Shown in pieces: positions 1 through 10,335 of a DNA stretch of 64,000 bases. The stretch spans positions 5,442,823-5,506,822 of the forward strand of contig NW_004955402.1 in NCBI RefSeq assembly GCF_000276665.1, given 5' to 3'. The translations under genes and the position numbers were made by a program. The notes below the pieces were generated by a model. That model worked only from the letters and a program-made list of their open reading frames with translations, made no database searches and was not told the DNA's origin. The first letter of the stretch is position 1; every line of letters starts with the position of its first letter. This DNA comes from Chinchilla lanigera. Its lineage: Eukaryota > Chordata > Mammalia > Rodentia > Chinchillidae.

Positions 1-149
1 TTTAAAAAATTGATTACTCTAAAAGACACATTGTCATGAATCACCCCAAATCCTTCCTCTCACTTGTAGCACTCTTTTGCCATGGTTCTTGACACTTTCT
101 GAAGTAGATCTGGAGTCCTCTTTCCTAGCTGTCTTTAGTTGCACTGTCA

Positions 150-450
150 TGGCTGCCTTGATGTTCTAACTCCATTGAAATATTTACCTTTCATGGTCAT
201 TTTGACTTTGGGAAAGAGCCAAAAGCCACGGGTGCCAGATGTGATGAATAAAGTGGATCAAGACACACTGTCCTATATTTAGGAGCTTGCCTTTCTGTTG
301 GATGGTGCTCAGCAGCAGCATTCACCATAGCTTTGATCAGACTTCATAAAGACTCTCAAGGAAGAAGACATCCAGAACTGCTTCTGAAAGTGGCAAGAAC
401 AATGGGATGAGTACACATAAAGTGAGGGGGAGAGTTTTGAAGGGGGTTAA
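150..450 (+). pseudogene. Decayed mariner-like transposase C-terminus
   Basis: The frame beginning at 361 reads EEDIQNCF, stop, KWQEQWDEYT, stop, SEGESFEGG, stop (TGA 385-387, TAA 418-420, final TAA 448-450). The order of an acidic/Phe stretch, a K-W-Q...W-D-x-Y segment and a terminal S-x-G-E-x-F-E-G is that of the C-terminal end of Tc1/mariner-family transposases. Two internal stops show it is dead. Sequence upstream to about 150 (including FGKEP-like codons near 210) may belong to the same relic, but I cannot align it confidently, so the left border is soft. No terminal inverted repeats are visible. The family call is recognition from memory, not a search. Confidence 0.55.
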
Positions 451-529
451 TGGCATTGTGTCTTTTGCTGTAATAATTTTTTTAATATAAGCATTACCCT
501 ATGTTTTGATTACACCACATATAGGTGTG

Positions 530-700
530 ACCCTATTTATTTCTCACAGTTACCCTGTGAAGTAGACACTGCCACGACCCCCATTTTATCGGTGAGAAAG
601 CAGGTTTCTGTGGGTTCAGTATCTTGCCTGTGCTCAGCCAGCTGGAGTCAGTAGTGACTCTTGAATTCAAAGCCTGACTCTCTCAGGGGACAGTGTCCTG
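530..700 (+). repeat. MIR SINE fragment
   Basis: The stretch has the MIR core and 3' pattern in sense: CCCATTTTATCGGTGAGAAAG (584-604) in place of the usual 'cccattttacagatgagg', then a TTGCCTGTGCTCAGCCAGC block matching 'ttgcccaaggtcacacagc', then TTGAATTCAAAGCCTGACT. It is highly diverged, as expected for an ancient mammal-wide SINE. Confidence 0.65.
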
Positions 701-1600
701 TGTTAGGGGGCTGCTCCTGGACAGCCTGAGTCCCCAGCCCAGAATCATCTATGACTCACCTTGGTCCTTTACGGCTTGAATGTTGCACAGTCTGCTTCCA
801 CTTTTTGCCCATCATTTCTACTAAGAGCACCTACCTCACACCTTTTTCTTCCTCCAGGTTTCACTCCTCTGGCAGAGGAATTTACACGTGACTTTAAACC
901 TTCAGATCCCAGTTTAAAATTCCTGAGTGTCAGTGATCATCTCTTGTTTTCACATCCTCTGCCCGCATAGCGTCACTCTGCAAGAATGGATTAAAACCCC
1001 CTCCTCCCCTCCTTTCTCAGACCCCTCTGACAACAGGAAGTTGTCAGTATCCCTCTCACAAATGTATTTCTCAGTATCCCTCTCACAAATGAATTCCCTC
1101 CTCCCTAGCTGGTCAGTCTCTTCCCCATCTCAGCAACCTCCTGTGGTCGACCAACCTCCTTTTGTGGTTCACGTTGCCTCTGGCCGGGCAGATCCTTCCC
1201 GCTCTCTTCCACTTTCCACCCATGTGAATTCCACTTCTCATCACTTCTAGGTTTGACTTCATGGACACCTTCCTGCTCTGGGCTCCTGAAGCTCTCACTG
1301 TCTGCTGCAGTGGTGTCTCAACTTCACAGAACAAGAACCATGTGGGTGAAATACCAGAGCCTGCACATGTGTAAACTACAGAAACTCACGACCGGGTGGA
1401 CACTGTAAATGGACACTTGAAAGCATCACAACAATAGAAATTAAAGGTTCTTGAGACATGAATATTAATAGTTTTGGTGTTTTTCTAGTTGCTCCTCAAA
1501 AGATTATGCTGAAAACCTTGGGGTCATGACCCTAATCCAGGCCCTGGACACTCATGCTTCATCTTATGCCTGGGCTTTCCTTGTTCAGTTTGGCTCTGTA
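701..1600. other. Unassigned stretch with a 21-bp tandem duplication
   Basis: No exon, promoter or repeat family recognised. The one internal structure is a 21-bp direct repeat at 1044-1064 and 1071-1091 (exact copies beginning TCAGTATCCC), separated by 6 bp. Open frames across 761-1334 overlap on both strands, use no recognisable motif and are read as chance. Confidence 0.5.
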
Positions 1601-1605
1601 TCAAG

Positions 1606-1607
<2 letters not shown>

Positions 1608-1640
<33 letters not shown>

Positions 1641-1650
1641 CTGTGTGTGT
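1608..1650. repeat. (GT)n microsatellite
   Basis: Nearly uninterrupted GT dinucleotides from 1608 to 1636, then imperfect TATGTCTGTGTGTGT to 1650. It abuts a B1 fragment. Confidence 0.95.
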
Positions 1651-1697
1651 TTTCAGACAGGGTTTCCCTGTGTAGCCCAGGCTGACCTTGAACACTG
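1651..1697 (-). mobile_element. B1 SINE fragment
   Basis: Contains GACAGGGTTTCCCTGTGTAG followed by CCCAGGCTGACCTTGAAC, the reverse complement of the B1 (7SL-derived) segment. Only about 45 bp survive; the rest of the element is absent. Confidence 0.75.
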
Positions 1698-3367
1698 GAG
1701 TAATTTTAAAAACACATACATGGGAACGGACATTGTTTTAGGTGACTAATAAGAAGTATCACACAGGAGGTTCCCAAACTATGCTGAATGTAACACTACT
1801 GAAGTCCCCTGCACTCCATGCACATGTTGAGCCTTCAAAGCTACTGTTGGATCATAGCTCTGGTACTCTCATGAAGCAGGACAGTAGTGGTTTAGTTCCA
1901 CCTAACTCCAAAGGAGCTCCAGGCAGTTAATGTGTCTCATGTCCTCCAGGCAGCTGGGGGTTTCCAGAATAGTCTGTCTTGCAGCCCAAGAAAGAATAAA
2001 TTACTCCACCACATCTTGGTGAATGAAGAATGGCGTGGCTCCATCACCTCCTACCCATCTTCCCTGCCTCTCTTTACCCCTGCGAGCCACCCCAGGGTAC
2101 CAGGAAATCCAGGAGTTTCCCTGAAATACTTAGAAAAATAAAGGGTGACATTATGCATCTTGGACAATGTCTAACAAAAAAAAATGTAGTGCATAAAAGA
2201 CATTCTTTTTCTCTAAAATAATTTCAGTCCATCACTCTTCAGAATAATAACCTTGCTTGGGAAGCACTGAGAATCCCATTACTAAGGTGTACTTTTCCCC
2301 CTTTATCTTAAATGTCATTTTCACATCTTAAAATGTACTCTTACGTTATTAAAAACTCCTGAAACACGTCTCATTTTTTTCTGTTCTCCCCCCAGTGTAT
2401 TGCACCTTTGTTAATGATTGGAAGGTGGAGGAAGTAGCACCTAAGTGAAATTTGCCAGTGGTGACAAATTAGATAGTTGCAAAAGGTTCAAAGAGAGGGA
2501 GGGAAGACGAAGGCTGGGAAGGAAGAAGTCACACCATTCTGAATAAATAGTGAGAAATTGTGCAGCCACTGCATGAGCGACTCATGGGAAGCGTTAACAC
2601 CCTAGCTTCCATATGCAATAATGCTGGCAAAGAAGACAAAGCTCACCAGGAAGCCCTGCTTTCTGTAGATCTTTAAGGGAAGTGCCGGGGACCGGAAGCC
2701 CTATTTCCCTTTGGGTGGAAGTCAAGGGATGCTTGTAGTGACCCCTTGGTGAGAGAATGCTACAGCACCACACAGCCATCTTGCATAGCCTTGGGGAGAC
2801 CCTCTCCTTGGACCTGACCCTTGGAGAAGTGGGCTTGGCATGATTCCCACATAGGACCCTTCTTATGCTCCGATGTGATGTCTGTGAGGGCATCGGCAGG
2901 CACCTGCAGGACGTAGGGCACTCTTGGTGACCGAGGCCAAGTTGAGGACCCAGTGTTGGTGTTTCTCTGGCCCTTAGACTTCTGGATATCTGTGGGGAGC
3001 AGTGTACAGTAGTCATCCTTGTGCCTATGTGACTTTTTATTGCCTTCCTATCTTCCCTTCTATTGAGCAACTAACACGCACAAGAAACATTATTTCTACT
3101 CCTTGCATTCACCAGCAAAGCAAGTACAGTACTAGCATACGATTCCCAAAAACTGTATGTTTCAAGTATGGAGCAAGTGGGCCAGATTTACACAATGGGC
3201 GAGCGGGAGTCACAACCACCCGATTCTCAGCTCTGCCCTTTCCCCTGCACTGCTTCTTGCCTATGTTGTTGACTGGCTACTAATTGTCAGGCACTCACTG
3301 TGTCTGGTACATTTTCATCCCCATGAGTTGGTCCAATCCCGCTAGGTGCTGAATCCACCAGCTTTCC
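1698..3367. other. Unassigned intergenic stretch
   Basis: No repeat family or conserved coding frame recognised. A 158-codon minus-strand open frame (2594-3070) has no family resemblance that I can see, and its composition does not separate it from background. I do not call it a gene. Confidence 0.4.
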
Positions 3368-3370
3368 TTA

Positions 3371-3405
3371 AGTGTTGTTGCTGTTGCTGTTGTCGTCGTT
3401 ACTGT
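3371..3405. repeat. Imperfect (TTG/CTG)n trinucleotide repeat
   Basis: GTTGTTGCTGTTGCTGTTG followed by TCGTCGTTACTGTCG forms a short impure trinucleotide tract. Confidence 0.8.
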
Positions 3406-3767
3406 CGGTCCTCCTCCATCTCCACGGCTTCTCTCTGAAGTCTCCAGCACCTCCCACCGTATTTTCCTGAGACTCGCTCGATGCCCCCCCTCCTTATCTT
3501 TTACCCCGTCCTCTGCAAAATGACTAAGGGAGAAACGTTCTCTCTTCATTTTTGTTCCATGTCATTGAGCTCGAATATCCACACAGTCCATTAACTAAAC
3601 TTCAACACAATACCAGAAAGAAGAAATTGAGCTTCACATACATTCTGATCTGCTGTTTCTATACTATCTTTCACCACAGCTGAAGACTCCCGTCTTGACA
3701 GAGTACTAACTTTGTGAGATGTAGGAGGTGGGAAAAAATAGACACTGTAACTCTGAGAAAAGTATCT

Positions 3768-3787
3768 TGGGTGGGGGGGTGGGGGGG
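3768..3787 (+). other. G-run, candidate G-quadruplex
   Basis: GGGTGGGGGGGTGGGGGGG contains enough G triplets for a four-tetrad-class G-quadruplex with one-base loops. It is in non-coding sequence, with no promoter signal nearby. Confidence 0.6.
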
Positions 3788-3999
3788 CCTTCCTTTTCTA
3801 AGTACCTTTCCCACCCACGCTTCAGGCAAAGCAGAATGTTACTAAATATTTTTTCCTAACATGTGTCCTTTGGATTCTGTGCTGTAGTAATATTTTTTAA
3901 AGCACAAATGTGGTTCTTCTCAACATTGTCTTTTTCATTGTCATGTTTGACATACATCAATTTATTTCTGAGGTGCACTTTAATAAGGGGTGGGATGAT

Positions 4000-4465
4000 A
4001 ATGTTATTTATTTTCAATGCTGGATTAGTCCATGCTTGTAGTGCACCATGACCACATTTGTCATGAGGAATTAGTACGAGCACATAATGCAGGTCAGGCC
4101 TTTTTTGTCCCCCACCCCCTGCTGCTCCTTCTCTTGGTCTCTTCCCATTTGCAAAAGCTCTCTTTCCAGTTTTTTCCTTCCATTCTTTTTTTATATCATC
4201 TCCTTTCCTTTCCCTCTCTCTCCTCTCCTTATATCCTTTTTCCTTTCTCATTTGAAAAAGATCTCCCTACTTCCAAATATCTGTCTTTTATTTTGCCCTT
4301 TGTATTTTATTTCTCATATAGGAGAAACCATGTGATATTAACCTTGTGTGCCTGTTTTATTTTACTTCATATATTTAATATTATAGTCTCAAGGCATGTC
4401 AATTTACCTATAAATGCCTCAAATTTATCATTGTTTATGGCAGAGTAGTACTCCACTGTGTATAG
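4000..4465 (-). mobile_element. LINE-1 3' end, antisense (3' half of a 5'-inverted copy)
   Basis: On the minus strand, the sequence just below 4463 encodes YTVEYYSAINNDKFEAF, the C-terminal motif of LINE-1 ORF2 (usual form YTMEYYSAIKKNEF). The remainder down to about 4000 is the 3' UTR. It shares the same 3'-UTR landmarks (AGTGCAC/AGTGCGT start, pyrimidine-rich middle, TTTATTTTGC, TTTCTCATATAG) with copies at 7.99 and 52.8 kb. The left end meets an A/T-rich stretch in place of a clear poly(A). The ORF is interrupted by stops and is dead. The adjoining segment at 4466-4752 belongs to the same insertion. Confidence 0.85.
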
Positions 4466-4752
4466 AAATCAAATAATAACAAATGCTGGTGAGGCTTTAG
4501 GGAGAAAGGAACACTTCTTCACTGTAGGTGGGAAGGTAAACTAGTTCAACTACTATAGATATCTCTTTGCAGATTCCTCAAAAAACAAAAAAATAGCAAT
4601 TCCATTTAATCCAGCTATTCTGCTTCTGGGTATCTTCCTGAAAGAGTTAAAATTATATTACAGTGATTCACGCACACTCATCTTTATAGCAGCACTACTC
4701 ACAATAGATAAATCTTGGAAGCAGCCTATGTGTCCATCAAAGATGAGTGAAT
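4466..4752 (+). mobile_element. Inverted LINE-1 ORF2 segment of the same insertion
   Basis: In plus sense this is the ORF2 region immediately upstream of the neighbouring 3' end. Landmarks are AACAAATGCTGGTGAGG, GTAGGTGGGAAGGTAAACTAG, GATTCCTCAAAAAACAAAA, CTGGGTATCTTCCTGAAAG, TTTATAGCAGCACTACTCAC and TGTGTCCATCAA. The two halves are adjacent in the LINE-1 order but opposite in orientation, the arrangement produced by twin priming during target-primed reverse transcription. Confidence 0.85.
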
Positions 4753-4804
4753 AATAATATTTTAAAGCATATAAAGGATATAAGTCCTGGGACTATGGAA
4801 CAGT

Positions 4805-5060
4805 AGCTGAGAGCCTTTCAAGGGGGTCTGTAAAACTAAAACTATTTTCCACCATACAAGTAAGGCAGGATTGTCCTTTCCACTCATGCAGTCTTGTGAG
4901 TGCACGGTGATGCCGCAATTAAAAAGCGCAAGCTGCAGCGGAAAAGCACATCAGCCCTGCCCCGAGCTGCCTGAATCAAGGCAAGGGCCGGAGTCCGGCG
5001 GGCAGAACGCGCCAAGTGTGTTTGCTAGGACCGCATCCCAGCAAGCAGCACAGCGCACTT
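4805..5060 (+). mobile_element. Possible hAT-type DNA transposon fragment
   Basis: AAGGGGGTCTGTAAAACTAA followed by AACTATTTTCC is reminiscent of the 5' part of hAT (Zaphod/ZBED-related) transposons. A later GAATCAAGGCA block also fits. The stretch 4910-5060 is unexpectedly CpG-rich for its surroundings. No terminal repeats or target duplication were identified. Confidence 0.4.
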
Positions 5061-5358
5061 GGGCAGTGACGTGGACACAGGACCGCATTTCAAATGCCAA
5101 GATTATTTAATCACTGCATCTGTAGTTGTAAAAATGATCAAACGATGAATGGCAGACTTCCACACCCTAGAGTGCCCTTGTTTTATGAGGGAGCGTCTTA
5201 TAACCTAGAATCTTGTGGGACTGCTACTCATCTCCCATATTTAATAGCAAAATCACTGTGGCTGCCTGGGCTTCTGCCTGAATACCAGCTTGCAGGAAAA
5301 GTATTCCAGCACCTGAGCTCTGGAAAAATATGGTCTAAGAGTCAGGACTGGGTTTTTT

Positions 5359-5458
5359 NNNNNNNNNNNNNNNNNNNNNNNNNNNNNNNNNNNNNNNNNN
5401 NNNNNNNNNNNNNNNNNNNNNNNNNNNNNNNNNNNNNNNNNNNNNNNNNNNNNNNNNN
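5359..5458. other. Assembly gap (100 N)
   Basis: Exactly 100 N bases, flanked on both sides by T runs (6 on the left, 16 on the right). The round length suggests a gap of unknown true size, probably caused by a poly(T) tract, perhaps the A-tail of an antisense retroposon lost in assembly. A reading frame drawn through it is meaningless. Confidence 0.99.
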
Positions 5459-6859
5459 TTTTTTTTTTTTTTTTAGAACACTAAGGTTTCCACAATACTT
5501 AATCTGTGAAAATACTCAGATTACCAAGTAAGATTCTATTTTTATACTGTATATATACACAAGTGTGAGAATGGTAAAAATTAACAGCAGTGCATTTAAT
5601 AGTGTGATAAGCTGGATATGAGATTGGGAAGACATGCAAAGATGTGCGGGCTTATTTTAAATTAAAAAAAATGGAATTTAGCAAATAAAATAGCCCTTGA
5701 TACAAAATGCTTCCATACACCTAAATTTAGTCTGCCAAGGATAAATGAGCCAACAACTTAGGACATTATGTTCCAGTCTTCTTACTAAAATAGATGTAGG
5801 TTTGATTCACTAAATTAAGGTATAATTTTACGTACAAAAGCCTTTTCAAAACTCGGTAAAGCAGGCAACTAACTCCTGCCCTGAGAGAACTTGGTGTGAT
5901 AAAGCATAGGTTATTTTTCTTAAATGCTCAGAGTGAGGCCCACATATATGGATGTATACATTTTATAAGCTAGTAAACAGGTGAAAACCCAGAACTATCC
6001 AGGATGGTTTACAATGGCATAATGCCATTATAAACCTTCTCCATCTTTGTGCCCGGCTCTACATCCAAGATGGGCATCATATAGTGTTGGAAAGGCCACC
6101 CAGCGTGACTGGCTGCCTTGCCATAAGGGTCACAGAGGTCTTTCCAAACTTGTGACTTATATGGTGATGAATGTGTTGTAATGGACAGTGAGTTAGTTAC
6201 GGGAAGTAACCATGGAGATGTGCGGTTGCAATCATGAGAGGGAAGGTCTGAGCAGGAACCGTGCTCTGCGTCACTGTCCCCTCTATTCACGCAGTGAGTT
6301 ACTTCACTTAAAGAAGAAAGAACGGAAGTAAAGGTCTCTAATATTACTTTAGTCCACTTTTCCTGACCCCATTAAAACAAACTGGCAACTCTCGGTTTTC
6401 TCTACAACAATGACCCTAATACATAATTTGGATGATAGGGGAAATTATCTGAAAAAGATAAGAAAATATTTCTTTTCTCTGTTAGTAGGAATTTTTTAGG
6501 CCTTCTTTCCATTATTTTTTCATTAAACAATGTCAAATTGGGGATGGGATCCATCCAGGATTGTGAGCAAGAGGCAGAGAAAACATAAAACAATGTCAAA
6601 TAATCCACAACTATGAGTTCATGTCATATAGATCTGGCAATTTTTGATGTTGTTTGTAATATCTTTCTTGATGAAGGGAAAGTCTGAATTCTTTATTAAT
6701 TTGGTTAACTAGAAGGGTTTTCTCTATATCATATTATATAGTTTAAGTCAAGGAAGAATTATCCAAAATGAGGAGGAAATCTATGAACACAGCAATATTT
6801 GTTCACTCTTTCAATCAAAAGTATTTATTGATTGTGAGAACATCTGCTAAAATAAAAGA
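5459..6859. other. AT-rich unassigned stretch
   Basis: No gene or recognisable repeat. Short minus-strand open frames at 6009-6290 and 6402-6608 carry no motif. The sequence is AT-rich throughout. Confidence 0.45.
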
Positions 6860-6861
6860 CA

Positions 6862-7130
6862 ACACTGCTTACTGGGTGTGCAGCACTTCCTGAGCCTTTG
6901 GCATATTAACTAAGTGAAACCTCACAATTTCCCACTTGGAGGGGCAGGTATGTCCCCACCTGGTAGCAGAGGAAACCAGTGTGCAGACTCATCCACAACC
7001 CCTGCTTGCTGACAAGGAAGTTGGCAGACACCAGTGTTAGGTGGCTTACCCCAGATCACAAGGACAGAGGTCGAACTCGACCTGGGCAGTGAGCCCCAGC
7101 GCTGGTGCCATAAACCACGGCCCAACACGC
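6862..7130 (+). repeat. MIR SINE (sense)
   Basis: The order CTGGGTGTGCAGCACTTCCT, GCATATTAACTAAGTG, GGTAGCAGAGGAAAC, GGTGGCTTACCCCAGATCAC, AGGTCGAACTCGACCTGG follows MIR consensus order, with the tRNA-related/core portion through to the 3' domain. A near-full-length, old copy. Confidence 0.75.
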
Positions 7131-7985
7131 TCTGTCTAGATGCGGGGTCACTGTGTGTTATAGACTGACAGGACAAACGTTCATCGTCCCCGTCTGCAAG
7201 GAATTTGCAGACTTGTCAGGAAATGCTGTAAATGCTGGCAGAAGGGGTATGCATGGAAGGCATGTGGGATCTCATTTAAATTGAGGGGTGCCAGAAGAGC
7301 AAACGCATCCTCCCCAAGAAAGCCAGTCTCCTCTTGGGCCTTGGAGGTTGGAACAAGCCCAGAGAGGTGGAGAGCTGAGAGAAAAGGGCCCAGGTAGGTA
7401 AAAGAGCCTCAGAGAAGCCCTCAGGGTAGGAAAGAGCTCTTTGCAATCCTGGAATTAATAAAAAGGACTCCCTGGGGGCCCAGGTAGGTGGGAGAAGATA
7501 GAGCTGCTGGTTAAGTAGGGGCTACATCCTGCATTTTAAAATATTATGCAAAAGTATTAATACCAAAATTGTTAATATTAATACCAGCAATTAATACTTT
7601 TGCTAAGTATTAAGCAAAAGAAGGAGGTCTCTGGCTGGAAGCTGGAGAATGAGCCAGGAGACAGCTAGGTGGGAGAGTGATTCAGAGGCTAAGGATGGCC
7701 CAGGCCGGAGAGCACAGACACCAGGTACTGCAATGCAGGGAGAGGCGGGCCTCTCTGGGTGGAATCCAGGAGTGACCCCACCGAATCTGACGGGTCTCCG
7801 GGGAACCCTGGCTCCACAAGAATCACTGCTATGTGCACATAAACACAGATTTAAAGCTGCAACACTGGCGGAAATTCTTTTCCCTTAGAGATTCTGAAGT
7901 CTGGATTATCTTTGCAAGATACCAGTTGTCCTTATTGATCAAAAATGTGGGAGAAGTGAGAGCATTAACAAGTTCACTTAAAAAC
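7131..7985. other. Unassigned stretch around the 7.55-kb hairpin
   Basis: Apart from the hairpin, only purine-rich unique-looking sequence with a repeated GGGCCCAGGTAGGT (7388 and 7479 areas). No gene or repeat family assigned. Confidence 0.4.
7548..7603. repeat. Perfect 14-bp inverted repeat (hairpin)
   Basis: GCAAAAGTATTAAT at 7548-7561 is the exact reverse complement of ATTAATACTTTTGC at 7590-7603, leaving a 28-base A/T-rich loop. A partial third arm (TAAGCAAAAG) follows at 7611-7620. The arms contain the TTAATA-type sequence seen repeatedly in the loop. Confidence 0.85.
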
Positions 7986-8475
7986 CTAGTAATCGTGCAA
8001 ACCTTTCCCCTTATTGTTTTATTAGTGCGTGTTCAAGGTTCATAATGAACACATTCATCATGGGGAGTCTGTACATGTACGTGACACATCTTCATTCTTC
8101 TTATGTCCCCTACCTACCCTCCCCCCGTCAGTCCCCTCCCTTTTGCAAAAGATCTACATCCCTATTTCCTATTATTTGTTTGTTTGTGACAGGGTCTCAC
8201 TATGTAGTGCAAGCTGGCCTTGAACTTACCTGTCTCTTATTTTGCTTTTTATTTATATTTTGGGTTTCTCATATAAGAAAAACTTAAGTGATATATAAGC
8301 TTGTGTGTCTGATTTATCTCACTTAACATGGTGGATTCAAGGTGCGTCCATTGTCGTATGAACAACTCAAATTTATCCTTCTTTAAGGCAGAGCTGTAGT
8401 CCATTGTGTGTAAACACCACATTTTCCTTACCCATCCCTTGATGGATATATAGGCAGCTTCCAAGATTTACCTAG
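7986..8475 (-). mobile_element. LINE-1 3' end with nested B1 fragment
   Basis: The minus strand at 8249-8464 encodes KMWCLHTMDYSSALKKDKF and downstream residues resembling the ORF2 C-terminus (usual KMWYIYTMEYYSAIKKNEF). Sequence from 8248 down to 7986 is the 3' UTR, homologous to copies at 4.0 and 52.8 kb. A B1 piece (8187-8231) interrupts the UTR. The right border is where ORF2 sequence stops near 8475, i.e. a severe 5' truncation. No target duplication was recognised. Confidence 0.85.
8187..8231 (-). mobile_element. B1 SINE fragment nested in LINE-1
   Basis: GACAGGGTCTCACTATGTAG then TGCAAGCTGGCCTTGAACTT is antisense B1. The LINE-1 UTR copy at 52.8 kb lacks it, so it arrived after the LINE-1. 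Confidence 0.8.
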
Positions 8476-9975
8476 TGTGAATTCTGTTCATGTACGTTGA
8501 AACGACTCAGACCTAGTTTCTCACAATTGGAAAGACCTTTCATGTTTCCAGGACACATGTGTGATACCCTTGTGGTCCATTCTCATGATCTTTGCCATCT
8601 CTTGGGTTTCCGGGTTGTGCATCAACCCTTGCCCCATGGACCATCCCACCGTCTACAGAGCATCCCTCAATAATTCGTGATCATAAATGAAAAGGTTAGA
8701 CCAGAGACAGAGACTGACGAGGTCTAGGTGCCACACGGTCAGTATCAGAGATTCTGTCACCATTAACATTGGCCATTCATTCACTTTGACCTGAGCCACC
8801 CTGATGGGCTTCATGAGGGCATTATGAAGACATATCAACAGGCAAGAAACTGTATAAGCCCTTTTGGGGGGGCTTTGTCTGTTTTGAGGAACTTTTCCTT
8901 TCCCTTCTTCCTGGAACATAATACCAGTTAAAGGAAACTCCAGCCTTTGCTGCTATAAATACTTGCAGGGGCCACTGGCCAGGAAGGAATTCCTGAGAGC
9001 AGTCAAAGCATAATCACCTTGCCACGCATGATCACCTGCTGTTAGACAAGGTGGGACCTGAGGAATAGATCCAGGGCTCTAAAGCCCTGATGTACGCTGG
9101 GACCCCACACCTCCGGTATCCACCTGCAGGAATGTCTTCTCTTGGAAGGGATGCCTTGTCCTTGTTTCTAGCAAAGACTGTCTTTCAGCCCTGAGAAAAA
9201 GGCCTGTGGTCGACACCCATCACTTTACCAAAAACAGATGAGGTTTATGCCAAAAGAGCCCAAATTAATAGAAGAAAATATTTTCCTTCTTTAGAAATTG
9301 GGCTTCTGTTCTCATTTTTCAGCTGAGAGAAAGAGAACTAGCAGTTTCTTCTAGTAAAAATAAAATGAAAATATCATGAAAATCAATATCCCTCATCAGC
9401 TATCATGTTTGGGTCTTTATGGACAATGAAGGTGACTGCTGTTCTAAAGGAAAGGAAAGCTCAGATTAGTAAAGATCAGGACTGGTTCCCAGCCCTGGAT
9501 AAGGTAGTGCAGATGTCAACAGTTGCCAGTGTTCAACTCGCCCTATCTTGTACCTGGAACACGTACGCTATTTAATTTGACACCGAATTTGCTTTTTAGA
9601 TAACTGAGTTCACCTCACTGCTGACCTGCGTGCGTGGCGGCAGATCAGAAAGCCCCTCCCCCCATTCTCCTGGACCCTCTTTTCACAGGGTGGCAGGTGT
9701 GTAGCAAAGGACAATGACGCCAGGGCGCTTGCTCTTCCCACTGACTTTATGATCTGCAGTTCTGAGCAGGGTTTATTGATCAGCTGCTGTTGTGGGAGAT
9801 TCTGCTGCAAAGGGCATAGCTTACCCTGGAACTTTACGCTATCAGCAACTTGGTAAGATATTCTTATTTAAAAAGCTAGAGACTTGAAAACAAATCTAGG
9901 GCTAGTTCAGGCCATGCCGACTGCAACACCTTCTAGAAGTAAAAGGAATCATTGAGGATTCAATAATTCTAAGTG
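8476..9975. other. Unassigned stretch, possible old LTR material
   Basis: No gene recognised. CTGCTATAAATACTTGC near 8950-8966 contains a TATA-like box after a pyrimidine-rich stretch, which could be a diverged LTR promoter. I cannot define LTR ends, so I make no LTR call. Confidence 0.3.
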
Positions 9976-9979
9976 TAAA

Positions 9980-10017
9980 AGTAAGACTTCACTGAGGAAG
10001 TAAAACCTCACTGAGGA
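9980..10017. repeat. Tandem 19-bp duplication
   Basis: AGTAAGACTTCACTGAGGA (9980-9998) is followed directly by AGTAAAACCTCACTGAGGA (9999-10017), 17 of 19 bases identical. Confidence 0.95.
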
Positions 10018-10039
10018 GGAAGCAGGGTGGGACGGTTTG

Positions 10040-10182
10040 GTTGAAAGGAGAAGGAAGGAGGAGGAGGAGAAGAAGGAGGAAGGGGAAAGGGATAGGTTTT
10101 ATATCAACAGCTTTTCAAAAATTCTGCCCTTACACAGCATAAGTGCCTTGAGGAGGGGAGGGAGGAGGAGGAGGAGGACAGT
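10040..10182 (+). repeat. Two purine-rich (GGA)n tracts
   Basis: A polypurine run at 10043-10093 and a (GGA)n run at 10153-10179 flank 60 bp of mixed sequence. Low-complexity DNA; open frames across it are rich in Arg/Glu/Lys only because of this composition. Confidence 0.85.
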
Positions 10183-10194
10183 AAACTGTACAAT

Positions 10195-10335
10195 CCTCAA
10201 GAATCTCTCACCAGATTATTTCCTTCACATTGGCCTATGTTGTGAGGCACACAGTACTCTCCCAGTTTAATAAGGGAGTCAAGATTTGGAGAGGTTGAAC
10301 TGAGAACACACAGCTAGCAAAGTCACAGCACCAGA
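10195..10335 (+). repeat. MIR fragment
   Basis: CAGTTTAATAAGGGAGTC, GGAGAGGTTGAACTGAGAA and CACACAGCTAGCAAAGTCAC follow the MIR core order (gaggctcagagaggttaagtaactt...cacacagctagtaagt). Confidence 0.7.

Noticed and set aside
1044..1091. CRISPR-like repeat
   Set aside because: Only two copies with a 6-bp spacer in a mammalian genome.
2594..3070. 158-codon minus-strand frame, and a hydrophobic 20-residue run in another frame near 2600-2660
   Set aside because: No family resemblance; a single hydrophobic run in the wrong frame is expected by chance.
5094..5531. 145-codon frame
   Set aside because: Runs through 100 unknown bases and poly(T).
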